Shown: one piece after another, positions 32,555-44,148 of the stretch | Layout: every line of letters begins with the position of its first letter | How positions within the stretch are numbered: the stretch's first letter is position 1 | Assembly: GCA_037447655.1 (NCBI GenBank) | Contig: JBBHKE010000629.1 | Coordinates: forward strand, 1 to 64,000 | Source: Zygnema cylindricum | Taxonomy: Eukaryota > Streptophyta > Zygnematophyceae > Zygnematales > Zygnemataceae | Length of the DNA: 64,000 bases | Direction: 5' to 3' | The notes under the pieces: model-generated | Databases searched by the model: none | Seen by the model: only the letters and a program-made list of their open reading frames with translations | Told to the model about the DNA's origin: nothing | Position numbers and translations under genes: made by a program

Positions 32555-33565
32555 TGCAATTCTGTGTCTACATTGGACTAACACAATTGAAGAAGCCTCT
32601 AGATAGCTTTTAAATAACCCACTTTCAACCACAACCACTGATTCCCAAGAGGACAAATTGACAATCAGACTACACCCATGTGCAGCCTAGACTCGCGTGA
32701 GTCTGTAGCAAAAATAATCACTACAAACAGCCAACCAGCAGATTAGTTATGAACTGGCAAAGATGCAAAGTTTATACAAAACTCTCTAAAGTAGAGTTGT
32801 CCTTCCTACCAAATTCTCTTAGTCCTAAGCCCCTCTCACAACCCCTATCTATTAACGTACGAACCAATCAAACGACTGTTAAGTACAAAAACGTACTACG
32901 GCCGATGTACTTTGTGAACGGCCTGTGTACCGCAAGGCCATTCAGTGGACGCGTGTCCATTTTTGGCTTGTTTTTCTGTTCTCCAAAATTCCCGCGACCG
33001 AATGTTATCTCTCTAAGTGTCGCCAGGTCACGCCACGTCGGAAAACCGCCAAGGTGACCATTCCGGGATTTCGATAGCGATATATGCTGTCCGACCATAA
33101 ACCAACATTTAATATTTGCCGTCAAAACAAATGTCGGATTCATTTGTTTCGTGCGAGATAATGTCCGCACTATGTATTACTTAGTTCTATGTTCTCTCAT
33201 TTGTCATTTTGTTAATCGGATTCAGGAAGAAAACATAGTCTAAATAAATATCACACCCTATATATGCCAACGAACTCCTATGAGAGACCGGTTAGAGCTG
33301 ACGGCTACCCCTCGCTTTGCCGATCGGAGGTTCGAGTCCTACCGAACTCAACCTTTTTTTTAGAGTGACATAAGTCACTCTTTAGTCCTGCCTGCTGAAC
33401 TAGGAGAGCCATGGCTCAACCACTCTCTCTATCCTTCATTGACTAGAACAAGTATGGTGGCTAGAGAGAGGAAGTGGAGGCATGTTGTCCGCCCTTTTTC
33501 CTTTTTCCTATTTTACTGATCTATTTAGACCTAGAAAATGCCCCATAAATCTAGTAATTTCAACA
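32555..33565 (-). repeat. Element A 3' LTR
   Basis: It starts TGCAATTCTGTG and ends TTTCAACA on the plus strand, next to the polypurine-tract complement. The outer start has TG and the end CA. It contains an antisense tRNA-like segment (33283-33352) and a minus-strand frame of 100 codons (33170-32868) that is also found in the LTRs of element B. Confidence 0.9.
33283..33352 (+). other. tRNA-like segment in LTR of element A (left)
   Basis: The GGTTAGAGC D-arm-like segment and the B-box-like GGTTCGAGTCC followed by GAACTCA are seen. The T-stem has one mismatch and the acceptor and D stems do not close well, so it is not a functional tRNA gene. It is antisense to the retrotransposon. Confidence 0.5.
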
Positions 33566-33580
33566 CTCCCCTTATTTTCT
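33566..33580 (-). other. Polypurine tract, element A
   Basis: The minus strand reads AGAAAATAAGGGGAG directly before the 3' LTR. It is identical in element B and is the plus-strand primer for reverse transcription. Confidence 0.85.
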
Positions 33581-33599
33581 AGTCTAACTTTAACTTCAG

Positions 33600-34270
33600 T
33601 TTTAGTCCAAACTTTTCTTAGGAATAATTTAATTTGGGAGAAGGCACTGGTTTTGTCATCATATCAGCCACCATTTCCTCATCCGATCTATATACAAGAT
33701 TTACAATCTTATTCTCAACATTTTCTCTCACAAAACTCAATCTTATGTCCATATGCTTAGCTTTGAAATGATGTTTTGGATTAGCTACAATTGCAATAGC
33801 AGCTTGATTATAACAAAATACTTCATGCACCCCCTTCTTCATATACTATGTTCGTGCAAGAAGGACTTGACCCACATCAACTCTTTCACTGTAGAACAAG
33901 AGGCCATATACTCAGCCACCATAGTGGACTGAGCAATCACCTTTTGTTGTTTACTGCTCCAACTGCAAGCACCTTCCCCCACATACAACACATACCGAGA
34001 AGTGCACCTTCTCATAGGTGCATCCCTATAACTGCATCACTCCAAGTAGTGATATCAGTGTGCTCCCCTCTCAAATGCAACCATAACTCTCTCGTTCCTA
34101 CCAGATATCACATGACTCTCTTGGCAGCCTCCCAATCTCTCTTCCAAGGATTGTTAAGACTCCTACTGAAGACTCCTATGCTGCCGTAATGCCCAGCCTT
34201 GTACAGTTTATAAAGTAGATAAAACTTCCTATGACTAATCTATAATCAATAGACTTCATAAACTCTCTCT
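33600..34270 (-). pseudogene. Element A RNase H
   Basis: The C-terminal part is open at 33842-33618 (VFCYNQAAIAIVANPKHHFK and HMDIRLSFVREN). In copy B the first phrase is VFCDNQ, so the catalytic Asp is changed to Tyr here. The rest of the domain back to about 34270 is read in broken frames. Confidence 0.75.
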
Positions 34271-34389
34271 CTTCAGGACTCATCTAATCATCTAAGATTA
34301 TCACTCCTCTTTCTACTCTCCTATCATTTACTTTCTTCAAGACCATGGGAGTGGCACAACTGTTTGCCTTTTTTCATTTGAAATTTCTC

Positions 34390-35110
34390 AAGCATATTAC
34401 CTATTGTTTCTTAGTGAGTAAGTCAGATAATCCTTTTCCCCCTATCTCTCTCCATTTGGATCCCCAAAATATATCTTGCCTCACCTAAATCCTTCATATC
34501 AAATCTCCTTCTAAGATCTTTCTTTAACTTATTGATCTTTTCCAAAGACTTATTTTAGATAAGCAGATCATCCACAAAAATTGCAATAAAAATGACACCA
34601 TTCTCATCTTCAAACATATAGATAGAATGGTCAAAGGTGATCCCGATATATCCATGACTGGTGAGAAACTCATATAGTTTGTTATTCCACTGTTGGGGAG
34701 CCTGCTTGGGCCTATATAAGGACTTTATGAGCCTGTAGACTTTGCTCTCTTTTCTTTCCTCCAAGAACCCCTCGGGTTGCCTCATAAAAATTTCTTCCTC
34801 TAACTCACCATTAAGAAAGGTTGTCTTAATATCCATCTGGTGTATTTCCATGTCTTCCGCTCGTGCGAAACTAAGGAGAATCTTTTTTGATCGGAACTAA
34901 ACAACTGGAGCAAAAGTCTCCTCATAGTCAATCCCCTCCTTTTGGGTAAACCCCTTTGTCACCAATCGAGCCTTATATCTCTCAATGGTATTATCCGAGT
35001 TCAAGTTTAGTTTAAACACCCATTTACAGCCAATAGGTTTTCTGTTCGGAGGGAAGTCCGCTAGTTCCCAAGTATTTACTTCCATGATGGAGGCCATCTC
35101 ATCATTTATA
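34390..35110 (-). pseudogene. Element A reverse transcriptase
   Basis: Two open pieces: 35097-34897 ([17 protein letters not shown]-like start, [39 protein letters not shown]) and 34851-34555 (MEIHQMDIKTTFLNGELEEE, LIKSLYRPKQAPQQW, FIAIFVDDLLI). The active site reads FVDD, close to the usual YVDD. A frameshift and stop near 34870 separate the pieces. Confidence 0.8.
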
Positions 35111-35569
35111 GCTCTAATCCATGTCTTTTTACGGAATGTTTACTGCCCTCCGGTATGGATGAGGCTCATTTGGGTGAGATAGATTAGTTACCTTGTGAGT
35201 GGCTTGTTTCTCTTCTATATTTTTTGCTGCTCCTTCTCCCTCCCTCAAACTCCCAAGCTAGGATGGAGGGAAGTCTTCAATTTCTCCTTACTCTCTCATC
35301 GTTTCCCCAATCCATGGAAGCAAGTTGTGGTTCCTCCTCCTTTGTCTTCTTAAAGTCCATAGGAACATGTGAGGATTCAGGTGGATCTCCTGTATCTTAT
35401 ATCTCCCCTAAATCTGCAATCGCTGTTTCACTTATGTCCCTTTCGAGAAAGATGGAGTCCTCCTCACCTTCGGACTCAAATCTGATTTTTATCTTCTTGG
35501 TATATTTAAAGGGGTCAAATGACTCCCCTTCATCCATGACAACTAGGTGCTTGACCAGAATGATATCTC

Positions 35570-36470
35570 TCTTTGTTAAGTAATAGACTTTATAACCCTT
35601 AACATCGTCATTATATCCAACAAAGTATCTAGATTTTCCCTTCGCAGCTAGTTTCCAGTTTTTCTTATCCTTGTCAAGAATGTAAACTTACCAACCGAAT
35701 ACTTTAAGGTGAGAGATATCTGGTTTCCTTTTAACCGATCTCTCATAAGGTGTCATTCCCTTTATGGCTGAGGTAAGGACTATATTCTTAAGGTAGTTGG
35801 CACATTTCATTAATTCAGCCCAAAATCTCTTTCATATTTTCTTGTCGGCCAACATACTGCATGCACTATCTATCTCCTAGTGTTCAATTCAACCTCTAGT
35901 TCCCCCATTTTGTTCAGGGTTATATGGTAAGGTTTTTTGGTGCTAACTCCCTCATCTTTGAAGTATTCCTCAAACTGGTTACATGTATACTCCCCGCCAT
36001 TATCACTAATTATTCTCTTAATGGGGGTTCCATGCAACTTTTCACTCCAAGCTTTATATTCTTTGAAGTGAGTTGATGTTTCAGACTTTGTTTTTAGGAA
36101 GTAGACTCTAGAGTATCGAGACCAGTCATCAGTTATTGTAAATATAAACCTTTTTCCTCAAACCGAAGGTACTTTTGCAGGTCCCAAGATATCTGTGTGG
36201 TTAAGATCTAGTACTTTCTCACCTCTATATATGGCGGCTTTGGGAAAGGGAAGTCTGTGAGCCTTACCTTGAGCACAACCACTACAATCATCCATCATTT
36301 CATTATCCCCAAACTGAATGCCTTTTACTACACCAAGCTTTTTCATTTCCCTCAACCTATTAAAATGCAAATGCCCCAATCGCTTATGCCAAATCATCAA
36401 CTTTGGAACACCAACATAGTAAGCATTTTTCTTTTCATTACTCAGGTTAAGCCTAAACATTCCTTGGCTA
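35570..36470 (-). pseudogene. Element A integrase
   Basis: The zinc-binding start reads MIWHKRLGHLHFNRLREM and CSGCAQGKAH (36460-36158). The core continues in other frames with VYFLKTKSE, NNGGEYT and QNGGTRG-like text. The TGA after the ERLN-equivalent is the same as in element B. A sequence change has turned the first HTD of the core into HTDILGP. Confidence 0.75.
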
Positions 36471-36714
36471 CCGTTATCTCCCGTAGAGTAGACTTCATCC
36501 TCATACTAAGTTGTAAAGACTCCCTTTCTAGTGAAGGTATCAAACTCTTTATCATCTAACACAGACGTAGAGACAAGATAGACAAGATATTTATTCAGCT
36601 GAGGAATGTAGAGTACATTTGAGAAGGTGAGTATAGAAGTCTTTCCCTCCAGTAAGACTTTCAAATCTACCGATCCCACTAGATCTATTGTAACCATTCT
36701 CCCATCCCCATACT

Positions 36715-37925
36715 CTATCTCTTAGTAGGGATTTTTTTTAGCTTAGTAAACAGATGCTTATCACGACACATATGCATGGATGCACCTGAGTGGATAATCC
36801 ATAATCCATCATTCCTATGGAGCTTCCCAAATTGCTCCGAGAGCACACTTCTATTTCCGAGGGATCTCCTTCTCTTCCAAACTCTCCCCAAGAGGAATCT
36901 CCCCATCCTCGTGTTCAAAGGACTCCTCTTCGGTCTCTCCTCTCACTTTTGTGGCCACAAGTGCCTTCTTCTTCCCTCCAAAAGGACCCCCTCCACGGTT
37001 TTCTTGGAGCCTCAGCTCCGACAGCTGGGCACAATCCGCTATGAAGTGTCTCAGCTTTTTGAAAAATGACAAAGACCCTTTTCGGGCCTCTATCCTCCAT
37101 ACTGATCTCTCTCTCCTTTGAATGGTTTCCTCGGATCCTTCCCCCATCGGTTTTCACCTGTAGCTAGAGCTTGTATGCTTTTTCCCCCTCTCTTGATCCA
37201 AATTGTGTTTTCCTGAACAAATATCATCCGGACCACTGTGTTCCACTTCCATGAACTGTCAATCATTTCCTGTTCTCAGTACACTATGTTTTCATACCTG
37301 TAGGGAAACTTCATGATGAGAGTGTTAACTTTCATCTTCATTGTACTTGTCCACCCGTCACTCTCCATCTCTATATACAAACAAGAGAGATCATTACAAT
37401 TGTCTAACATCTTTCCCCCTTTGTAAGTATAATTCCCTAACTTGTGTTCAGCCAACTAGAGCTCCTGAATAGTACCACCTCTATAAATTTCCACCAAACT
37501 CACCCACAACTCCTCCGCCTTGTAAATGTGAAGGTGGGGGGTTGCCAAAGCCTGAGTAAGGTGTCTTAGAATGAAGTTTTTGGCAGCCATGTTGATGTTT
37601 ACCCACGTTTGGGTGTTATTCTCCGCGGTCTTTACGGTCGTCACTCCAAGTGCGGTGGTAATAGGAGTAAGAGGCGTCTCCTTCTCTTTCCCCTTTTTGG
37701 ACACACTGCTGTCAGCATCATTTGTCTCCTCTGCTGCAGCAGAGGTTGCTGCAGAAAAACCTTTTTCCACCAAACTCTGCTGGAGTTCACTGAGGTGGAC
37801 GTTTCACTTGTCCACTATCAATACCCTAGAATCGTTTTTCGCACAAAGCCCCCATCAGTATGGCTTCCCAATAGATGAACCCACATCCATTAAAGGTGGG
37901 CACCCTAAAGGGTTGGCCCATAACG
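36715..37925 (-). pseudogene. Element A gag and protease
   Basis: The capsid part is at 37920-37456, with a stop after QEL shared with element B. The nucleocapsid CCHC knuckle is damaged (FFKKLRHFIADCAQ in place of CHFCKKPGHFIADC). The protease site reads WIIHSGASMHMC, where the catalytic Asp of DSGAS is His. The frame that begins in the LTR is stopped by TAA, leaving the ATG inside the primer-binding site as the only upstream start. Confidence 0.75.
37911..37925 (-). other. Primer-binding site, element A (half tRNA-iMet type)
   Basis: The plus strand GGTTGGCCCATAAC next to the LTR matches 13 of 14 bases of the anticodon arm of initiator tRNA-Met (from memory GGUGGGCCCAUAAC). It is the same site as in element B with one mismatch. 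Confidence 0.75.
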
Positions 37926-38983
37926 TGCAATTATGTGTCCTCCATTAGACTATATAATTCAGGAAGCCTCTAGGTAGCTTTTCACAAACCCACTTTCAGC
38001 CACAACCACTGCTGCCCAAGAGGACAAATTGACAGCCTCACTGCTTCCATGTGCACTCTAGACTCCCTTGAGTGCGTAGCAAATAGAATTATTGAAAACG
38101 ACCAACGAGCCGATTAGTTATGAAGTGGCAAAGATGAAAAGTCTAATCAAAACTCTCTAAGGGAGAGAGGTCCCTACCTACCAAATTCGCTATGTCCTAA
38201 GCCCCTCTCACAACCCCTATCTACTAACGTACGAACCAATCAAACGATTGTAGAGTACAGAAAGGTACTACGGCCGATGTATTTTTTGTACGGCATGTGT
38301 ACGGCAAGGCCATTCAATGGACGCATGTCAACTTTTAACTAGTTCTTCTGTTCTCCGAAATTCGCGCGACCGAATGTTATCTCTCTATGTGTCGCCAGGT
38401 CACGCCACCTCGGAAAACCGCCAAGGTGACCATTCCGAAATTTCGGCAGCGATATGTGCTGTCGGATCATAAACCAACATTTAATATTAGCCGTCGAAAC
38501 AAATGTCAGATTCATTTGTTTCGTGCGAGATAATGTTCGCACTATATATTACTTAGTTCTATGTTCTTTCATTTGTCATTCCGTTAATCGGATTCAGGAT
38601 GAAAACACAGTTTAAATAAATATCACACCCTATGTATGTTAACGAACTCCTACAATAGAACGGTTAGAGTTGACTGCTACGCCTCACTTTGCCGGTCGGA
38701 GGTTCGAGTCATGCCGGACTCAACGTTTTGTTGAGAGTGACATAAGTCACTCTTTAGTCCTGTTTGCTGAACTTGGACAGCCATGGCTCAACCACCCTCT
38801 CTATCTTTCAGTGACTACAAAAAGTATGCTGGCTAAACCACCCTCTCTATCTTTCAGTGACTACAAAAAGTATGGTGGCTAGAGAGAGGAGGTGGAGGAA
38901 TGTTGTCTGCCCTTTTTCCTTTTTCCTATTTAAGTGATCTATTTAGACTTAGAAAATACACTATAAAATTAGTAATTTCAACA
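37926..38983 (-). repeat. Element A 5' LTR
   Basis: It aligns with 32555-33565 over its length and is 47 bp longer because of a tandem duplication of about 47 bp at 38786-38880 (CCACCCTCTCTATCTTTCAG twice). It carries the tRNA-like segment at 38652-38723. Confidence 0.9.
38652..38723 (+). other. tRNA-like segment in LTR of element A (right)
   Basis: The same position as in the other three LTRs: GGTTAGAG then GGTTCGAGTC and GCCGGACTCAA. It is antisense to the element. Confidence 0.5.
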
Positions 38984-41038
38984 TTATACACTCTATATCC
39001 TATAGATTCATCATAATAGCCTAGAAATATGCGAGGTTTAGATTTTAGACTTAATTTCCAATTTGGAAAATTATCTAACATAAAACATTTGCTGCCAAAA
39101 ACTCTAAATTGCCTGACATTCGACTTCTATCGTGTCCACATTTCATAAGGTTTATTATCATTAAAAGTAATGTTTTCTATTCTATTTCTAATGTAGGAAG
39201 CACACTAAAAAGCTTCCTTCCACAAAATTCGGATCCACACTTTTATCCATCATCATAGATTTAGCATATTTAGTCAAAGTCCCATTGAGTCTTTCAGCCA
39301 TACCATTCTAATCTAAAGTGGAAGGAACAATAAACTCGTGGCAAATTCCATTTTCTTTCAAATAGTTTGAAAAGGCATTTGAGACATACTCTCCACCGTT
39401 GTCAAATCGCAAAGCAAGGATCGGTTTCCCATAAAGTTTCTTCGCCCATATCTGAAAATGCTTGAAATCTGTAAAGACCTCGCTCTTCTCGTTCATGAAG
39501 TACACTCGACTAAAATAAGTGTAGTCCTCCGTGAAGGTAACAAGGAATTTGCTGCCACAAAGGAACTTTGGCCGGTCCCCATACATTTGAGTGGATAAGG
39601 TTGAGAAGATCGTTTGCTCTATAATCTGAAATTTCTGGTAAAGGAAGCTTATAAAACTTCCCGAGAGCACAACCATCACAAACATGGGATTCCTTTTGGC
39701 AAAGCTGTACACCTTCTATCATATTAGTTTTCACAATCTTTTCCAGCCTCTCACTACGCACATGACCAAGCCATTTATGCCACAAAACATTTTAAGAAAT
39801 GACACTGAAGTACACAAAATCAACTTTATTAACCTGGTCTGTCGGATACAACATGTTTGGGCCTCTTATTCCCATTGAGGCAACTCTCCGATCCTTGCTT
39901 ACGATCTTCTTCCCTTTGTTTTGCAGCACATCAAATCCCTTGCTTAAAACATTTTTTTCTTAAATTTTGGCACTTAAAAAACATCATGCAAAGATTTTTT
40001 TACAACTTTTCCATCTATCTCACAATTCAGATATATGTTACCCTTAGCATTGGCTTTAACCATGGCACCACTAGCATAAAAGATATGACGAGTAGGGATA
40101 GGTGTCATATCTTTAAAATAGGACTTGTTCTTACACATGTGTGAGGAACTTCTAAATCCATGATCCACCTGAGATCTTTCTCGCCCACCATCATCTTGGC
40201 AAGAGCAAAGATCTTGGTGTTGTCATTTTTAGGAAAACTGACAACCTCAGATTTTTCCCTCTCCATTTCCTTCACCATTGTATCTTCCTTCGCTAAAAAC
40301 TCAGCAGTTTTGATCGGAGGCCTCAGTGTAAGTGGAGCTCCTCTCACCTTCCATCCTTTACGATAAGAACCTGTTTCACACGTTTTATATAAAAAGGACA
40401 AAATCTATACAAATCAATATTATTATAACAATAGACACTCCTTTCATACTGCTGAAAACACTGATTTCCTTGAAATCTAAAAACTCTCTGAAACTGAGCA
40501 TTGTAAGCTACAGCTAGCTTTCCAGAATTAAATCCCAACTGATTTGCTTCTTCTTCTAGCACATACTCTATAGCTCTAGCTAGATTCTAATATTTCTATC
40601 CAATTATTTCAGTTCATCATAGGCTGATTTATACTCAACATGAAGCCCCCTCACTAGAATCATTGCTTAATGATACTCAAGAAAAGAACCACCTGAGCAT
40701 GCATTTTCTGCTACTATCAGTCTAAATTCATTGCAATATTCCGCCATGCTTCCACCTGTATACTTATATTCCCAAATCTGCCAGCAATTATTATCTTACG
40801 TTGTGCATTAACTGTACAACATGTATTTTTCAAAGCTTCTCTTATTTTTGATGCTTTAATAGCAGGAAGTTATATCATATGTAGCTACTTAGATATCATT
40901 AATTTTATCAAATGAAGAGCATGCTCATTATTTTTATCATTGTTGGCATCAATTTCTTCCATAGATCCATTAACAACATTGAAAAGCTTCACTTGTACAA
41001 AGTAAGACTTGACAAGATCTGTCCTAAATATAAATTCA
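38984..41038 (-). mobile_element. Element F, 5' part: gag, protease, integrase
   Basis: This continues F on the right of element A. Integrase frames 39785-39308 read MWHKWLGHVRSERLEKIV, CDGCALGKF, LIHSNVWGPAKVP, and RFDNGGEYVSNAF. The protease region (40168-39974) has SSSHMCKNKSYF where DSGAS would be expected. The gag part lies at about 40100-41035 with VYCYNN in place of a clean CCHC knuckle. Stops are frequent. The part is cut at 41038 by a solo LTR and resumes at 41935. Confidence 0.75.
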
Positions 41039-41934
41039 TATTGAAAAGAAGTAATTAATAATCACTTATTCATTTAGAATCTAGAGTGAAGAGAGAAAGA
41101 GAGTCACCATGGCTTCGGCCATAGTCAGAAAGAAACAGGCAAACAGGCTGATAGATTGGTAGATTACCACAATTTTACTTTAAACCATATTTGAACCTAG
41201 GTCTCTGAAGTACTATGTAGACGTATGCCTTGACCATTATGGCGTTGACGAAACAAGACACGTATTCTGTTCGCTATTTAATTAAAGTGTTACAAAAACA
41301 TCACTTTCATTAAAACATACGATCATTGACGAAACGACATATATAGTCAAAAAGGCGCTCGCGAACGCGAATCTAACCATGTAAAATACATGATCGGACA
41401 GACGTCATCGCCCCCGCCAAACCCGAATTTGGCGGCTTTTAAATATAGCGGCACGCTGTGCCACGTGGCGCCACATCATTGGACGCCGGAAAGGATGGGA
41501 GGAGGAACGATGGCTCTCATGTTGATAAGTGTCAACTGGAGAGCCATATTGTACAATGGCCATACAAGAAGTACAATCGCCAACTCTACCTTCTTTTACT
41601 ATACACCCTTTTGATTGGCCTAAGGCAGAGTAGTAGGTAGTTGTGAGTAGGAGTTAAAGAGATTTAGCGTGTTTGAGGTGCCTCTCTCCAGGTGACCTTT
41701 TGTATTTATATGCCATCTTTGGCCAGCCATAACTTACTGCTTAGGGGAACAAATTCAGTGATTCTTTTTGCGTTTCACTCAAGGGAGTCTTATCCTCACA
41801 GGTAGGAGGGTGGTCACAGTATTTGTGTGCCTGGGCGCCACTTATTCAGTGGGAAAGTGGAAGGGGAAAATATTATCCTAGAGGCTTCACATATGCTGCT
41901 TATTTTGTGGGATAATGGAGACCACAGAATTTCA
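41039..41934 (+). mobile_element. Solo LTR E inserted in element F
   Basis: It starts TATTGAAAAGAAG (TGTTGAAATAAG in B) and ends CACAGAATTTCA (CACAGAATTGCA in B), so it is an LTR of the A/B/C family in plus orientation. Flanks ATTCA (41034-41038) and ATTCC (41935-41939) give a 5-bp target duplication with one mismatch. No internal sequence follows, so it arose by LTR-LTR recombination. Confidence 0.75.
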
Positions 41935-42505
41935 ATTCCCTCCCATCAAAAACTAGAATTCGTGAAGGCGGGCTCGTAACTTGTTGTTCTGAGTAATTGC
42001 TCCTACTGAAGATGATGAGGATGGAACTTTAGTCATCTCATAATGAAAACAAACAAGAAGCTTTCATAAAACTTGGTTTGAAAAACATCAACTTCAACAG
42101 TTAATAAATCACAAATCAGAGTCGGAATAGCTTTGCAAATCTAATAAAATGAAAATAACATAAGGAGAAACACACACACAAAGTTACTAGTAATTTTGCC
42201 CTATAGATATGTGAGATATTCACAGATAAAATTACCAAAAACAGCATGTACAGTTTTTGATACAAATGTTCCTAACTCCAAAAAATGGCTAAGTCCTACT
42301 CATATACATTGAAGCTTCACTACTTATCGTACATAGGCAGACATGGTATACATCTAACAACTCGAAACACCTAATACTGTGCCTATACCCGAAATGACAA
42401 GGTATGTCAAACAAAGAAATTATACACTATTCAACTAATCAAATATAGACAAAGACAATCTCAAACGAATATTTACTATTACTTAGGATTCTGAATTCCA
42501 CGTCA
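41935..42505 (-). mobile_element. Element F leader and truncated 5' LTR
   Basis: 41935-42150 continues F gag/leader. 42155-42505 matches 29876-30230 of the F 3' LTR (about 80 percent by eye). The match stops at 42505, so the outer half of this LTR is lost and a transposon relative follows. Confidence 0.65.
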
Positions 42506-43890
42506 TGCATAATTTGTCTTGCCACACGGTATTTTTTGAAACTTTTTGAAGCGTTGCAAGACACATCATAATTTTTGAAATTATTTGGTTTGTCGCATGT
42601 TATTGCGTGACATTGTAGACGTAAAGCCTTGCATCCGTGGCTGTATAACATTCCTTTGCTTATACCTCTCCCGTCCGGACGCCATCACTTCGCAAATTTT
42701 TCAGCTTTACGTAAAATGACACTGCATCATCGAGACCTTTTCAGAAAAAACTCGTAAAAGGTGAATAGGGACAAAAATGAACAACCCTATATTTTTTTCC
42801 GTCGTCCAAAAATTATATTAAATTTTTACACCTGAGAATACGTTTTCCTATTTGTGAAAATGGCCCTACTTTGTTTAAAACACACCTCCGAAATGTTTTA
42901 TGATAAGTTTGAAGATGACTGACACTGGGTTGAAAAACAGAAGACAAATATTCGTACATCCTAAGTTCGAGAATGACGCAAATTGTACTCTACAAATTTG
43001 TCATTTCTTTGTACAGTTTACAACTTTAGCTTTCGCATGTGCTGAAGTTACAGTTATTTTTTGTCGTTTTCCTCCATAACTTAGAAAAAAATGAGAAAAA
43101 ATCGGCAGCTGTACCAAAAAATTGAAATTACTACCATACAAGTTGCGTTACCTTGAAACTTTATATGTAATGGAGTATCTCGTCTAGCTAGATGCAATTT
43201 GTCGTCTAACGCCATTTTCGCGTCGTTACAGCTCATGTTCAAACTTTATATAAAATCACCTCGCTAGGTGATTTGAAATAAAGTCCCATGAGGTGAGCGA
43301 ATAGTCAGATGGTGTCGCACGTGTCGGATGTTTTTTACAGCTTTTATGCGCGGAGTACAAAAAAAAAACACACTACACATTTCCAGCCTGTGCGTATTGT
43401 TTTTCGTGCGCTGATTTCCGTACAAGGGTTGTCGTAAGGCCCATCTTTCAAACACACGTGTCTTCACACATATGGGGTAGGAAAGACATTGTGCATCTGT
43501 CGGCAAGTGGGAAGACGAAAAACGAAGACGCATTTCTGTGCGAAAGGAAAATGTATTTTAGGGTTTTGACATGCCGACAATGTGGCGTATGGACATTAAG
43601 AAGTCACAAAAACTATACAGTTTGCGTAGAGACGCCTCAAATTGAAGCCGAGTGGAAGTTTTGCCTCATTTTGTGTACCACTTCATGTGTTAAGTCACTT
43701 TTTAAAGTAACAAGTTATTTGTGTTTACATCCGAATGCATTGAAAGTTGTATCTAGAATCTTCGCTAAAAAAAACAAAGTAACAATACTAAGTTTTGGTT
43801 ACATGCGAAAGTACCCTTAGCCATATTGGGTCGTACCCTTACACATAGGGGCAAGTTTGCTAAGTTACAAGTACATGGGGACATAGCCTA
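42500..43890. mobile_element. Degraded relative(s) of the GGGTATG...CATACCC element P
   Basis: 42500-43100 is similar to the complement of the interior of P: CGTCTACAATGTCACG, ACATGCGAC and CATCCTAAGTTCGAG plus ACGCAAATTGTACTC. The right border near 43887 reads AAGTTACAAGTACATGGGG, like the right end of P. A minus-strand frame (42651-42439) has ALRLQCHAITCDKP, matching AVRLQCHGKTCDVT of P. A plus frame at 43458-43820 has a CRQCGVWTLRSHK segment. The structure is not resolved. Confidence 0.45.
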
Positions 43891-44148
43891 AGTCTCAAAT
43901 AAATCTTTTTGCAGAATCTGCAAGTCGCTTTTGCCTTGTCTTTTAGGACATACTGTCGTGCCTAAACGTGCGCTTCGTACGCCGACAATGTGGTACTATG
44001 GTACAGTACACCAACAATCGTTATTAGCGTAATGTATACTAATTTCTTCCCGGTTTTTTTTTTCAAATTCTCAAATAGCATAACTTGTTATGTTTTTTTC
44101 TTTACGCCATTTGGGGTTTTTTTTAAGTACCGTACAAAACAAAAGTAT

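Larger units (their letters stand above)
32555..38983 (-). mobile_element. Complete copia element A inserted in element F (TSD TTATA)
   Basis: The element has two related LTRs (32555-33565 and 37926-38983), polypurine tract, primer site and all copia domains in order gag, PR, IN, RT, RNase H on the minus strand. The 5-bp target duplication TTATA lies at 32550-32554 and 38984-38988. The same family as element B, but its LTRs are more diverged and its coding region has more stops, so it is older. Joining the two flanks restores the F reading order. Confidence 0.92.
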
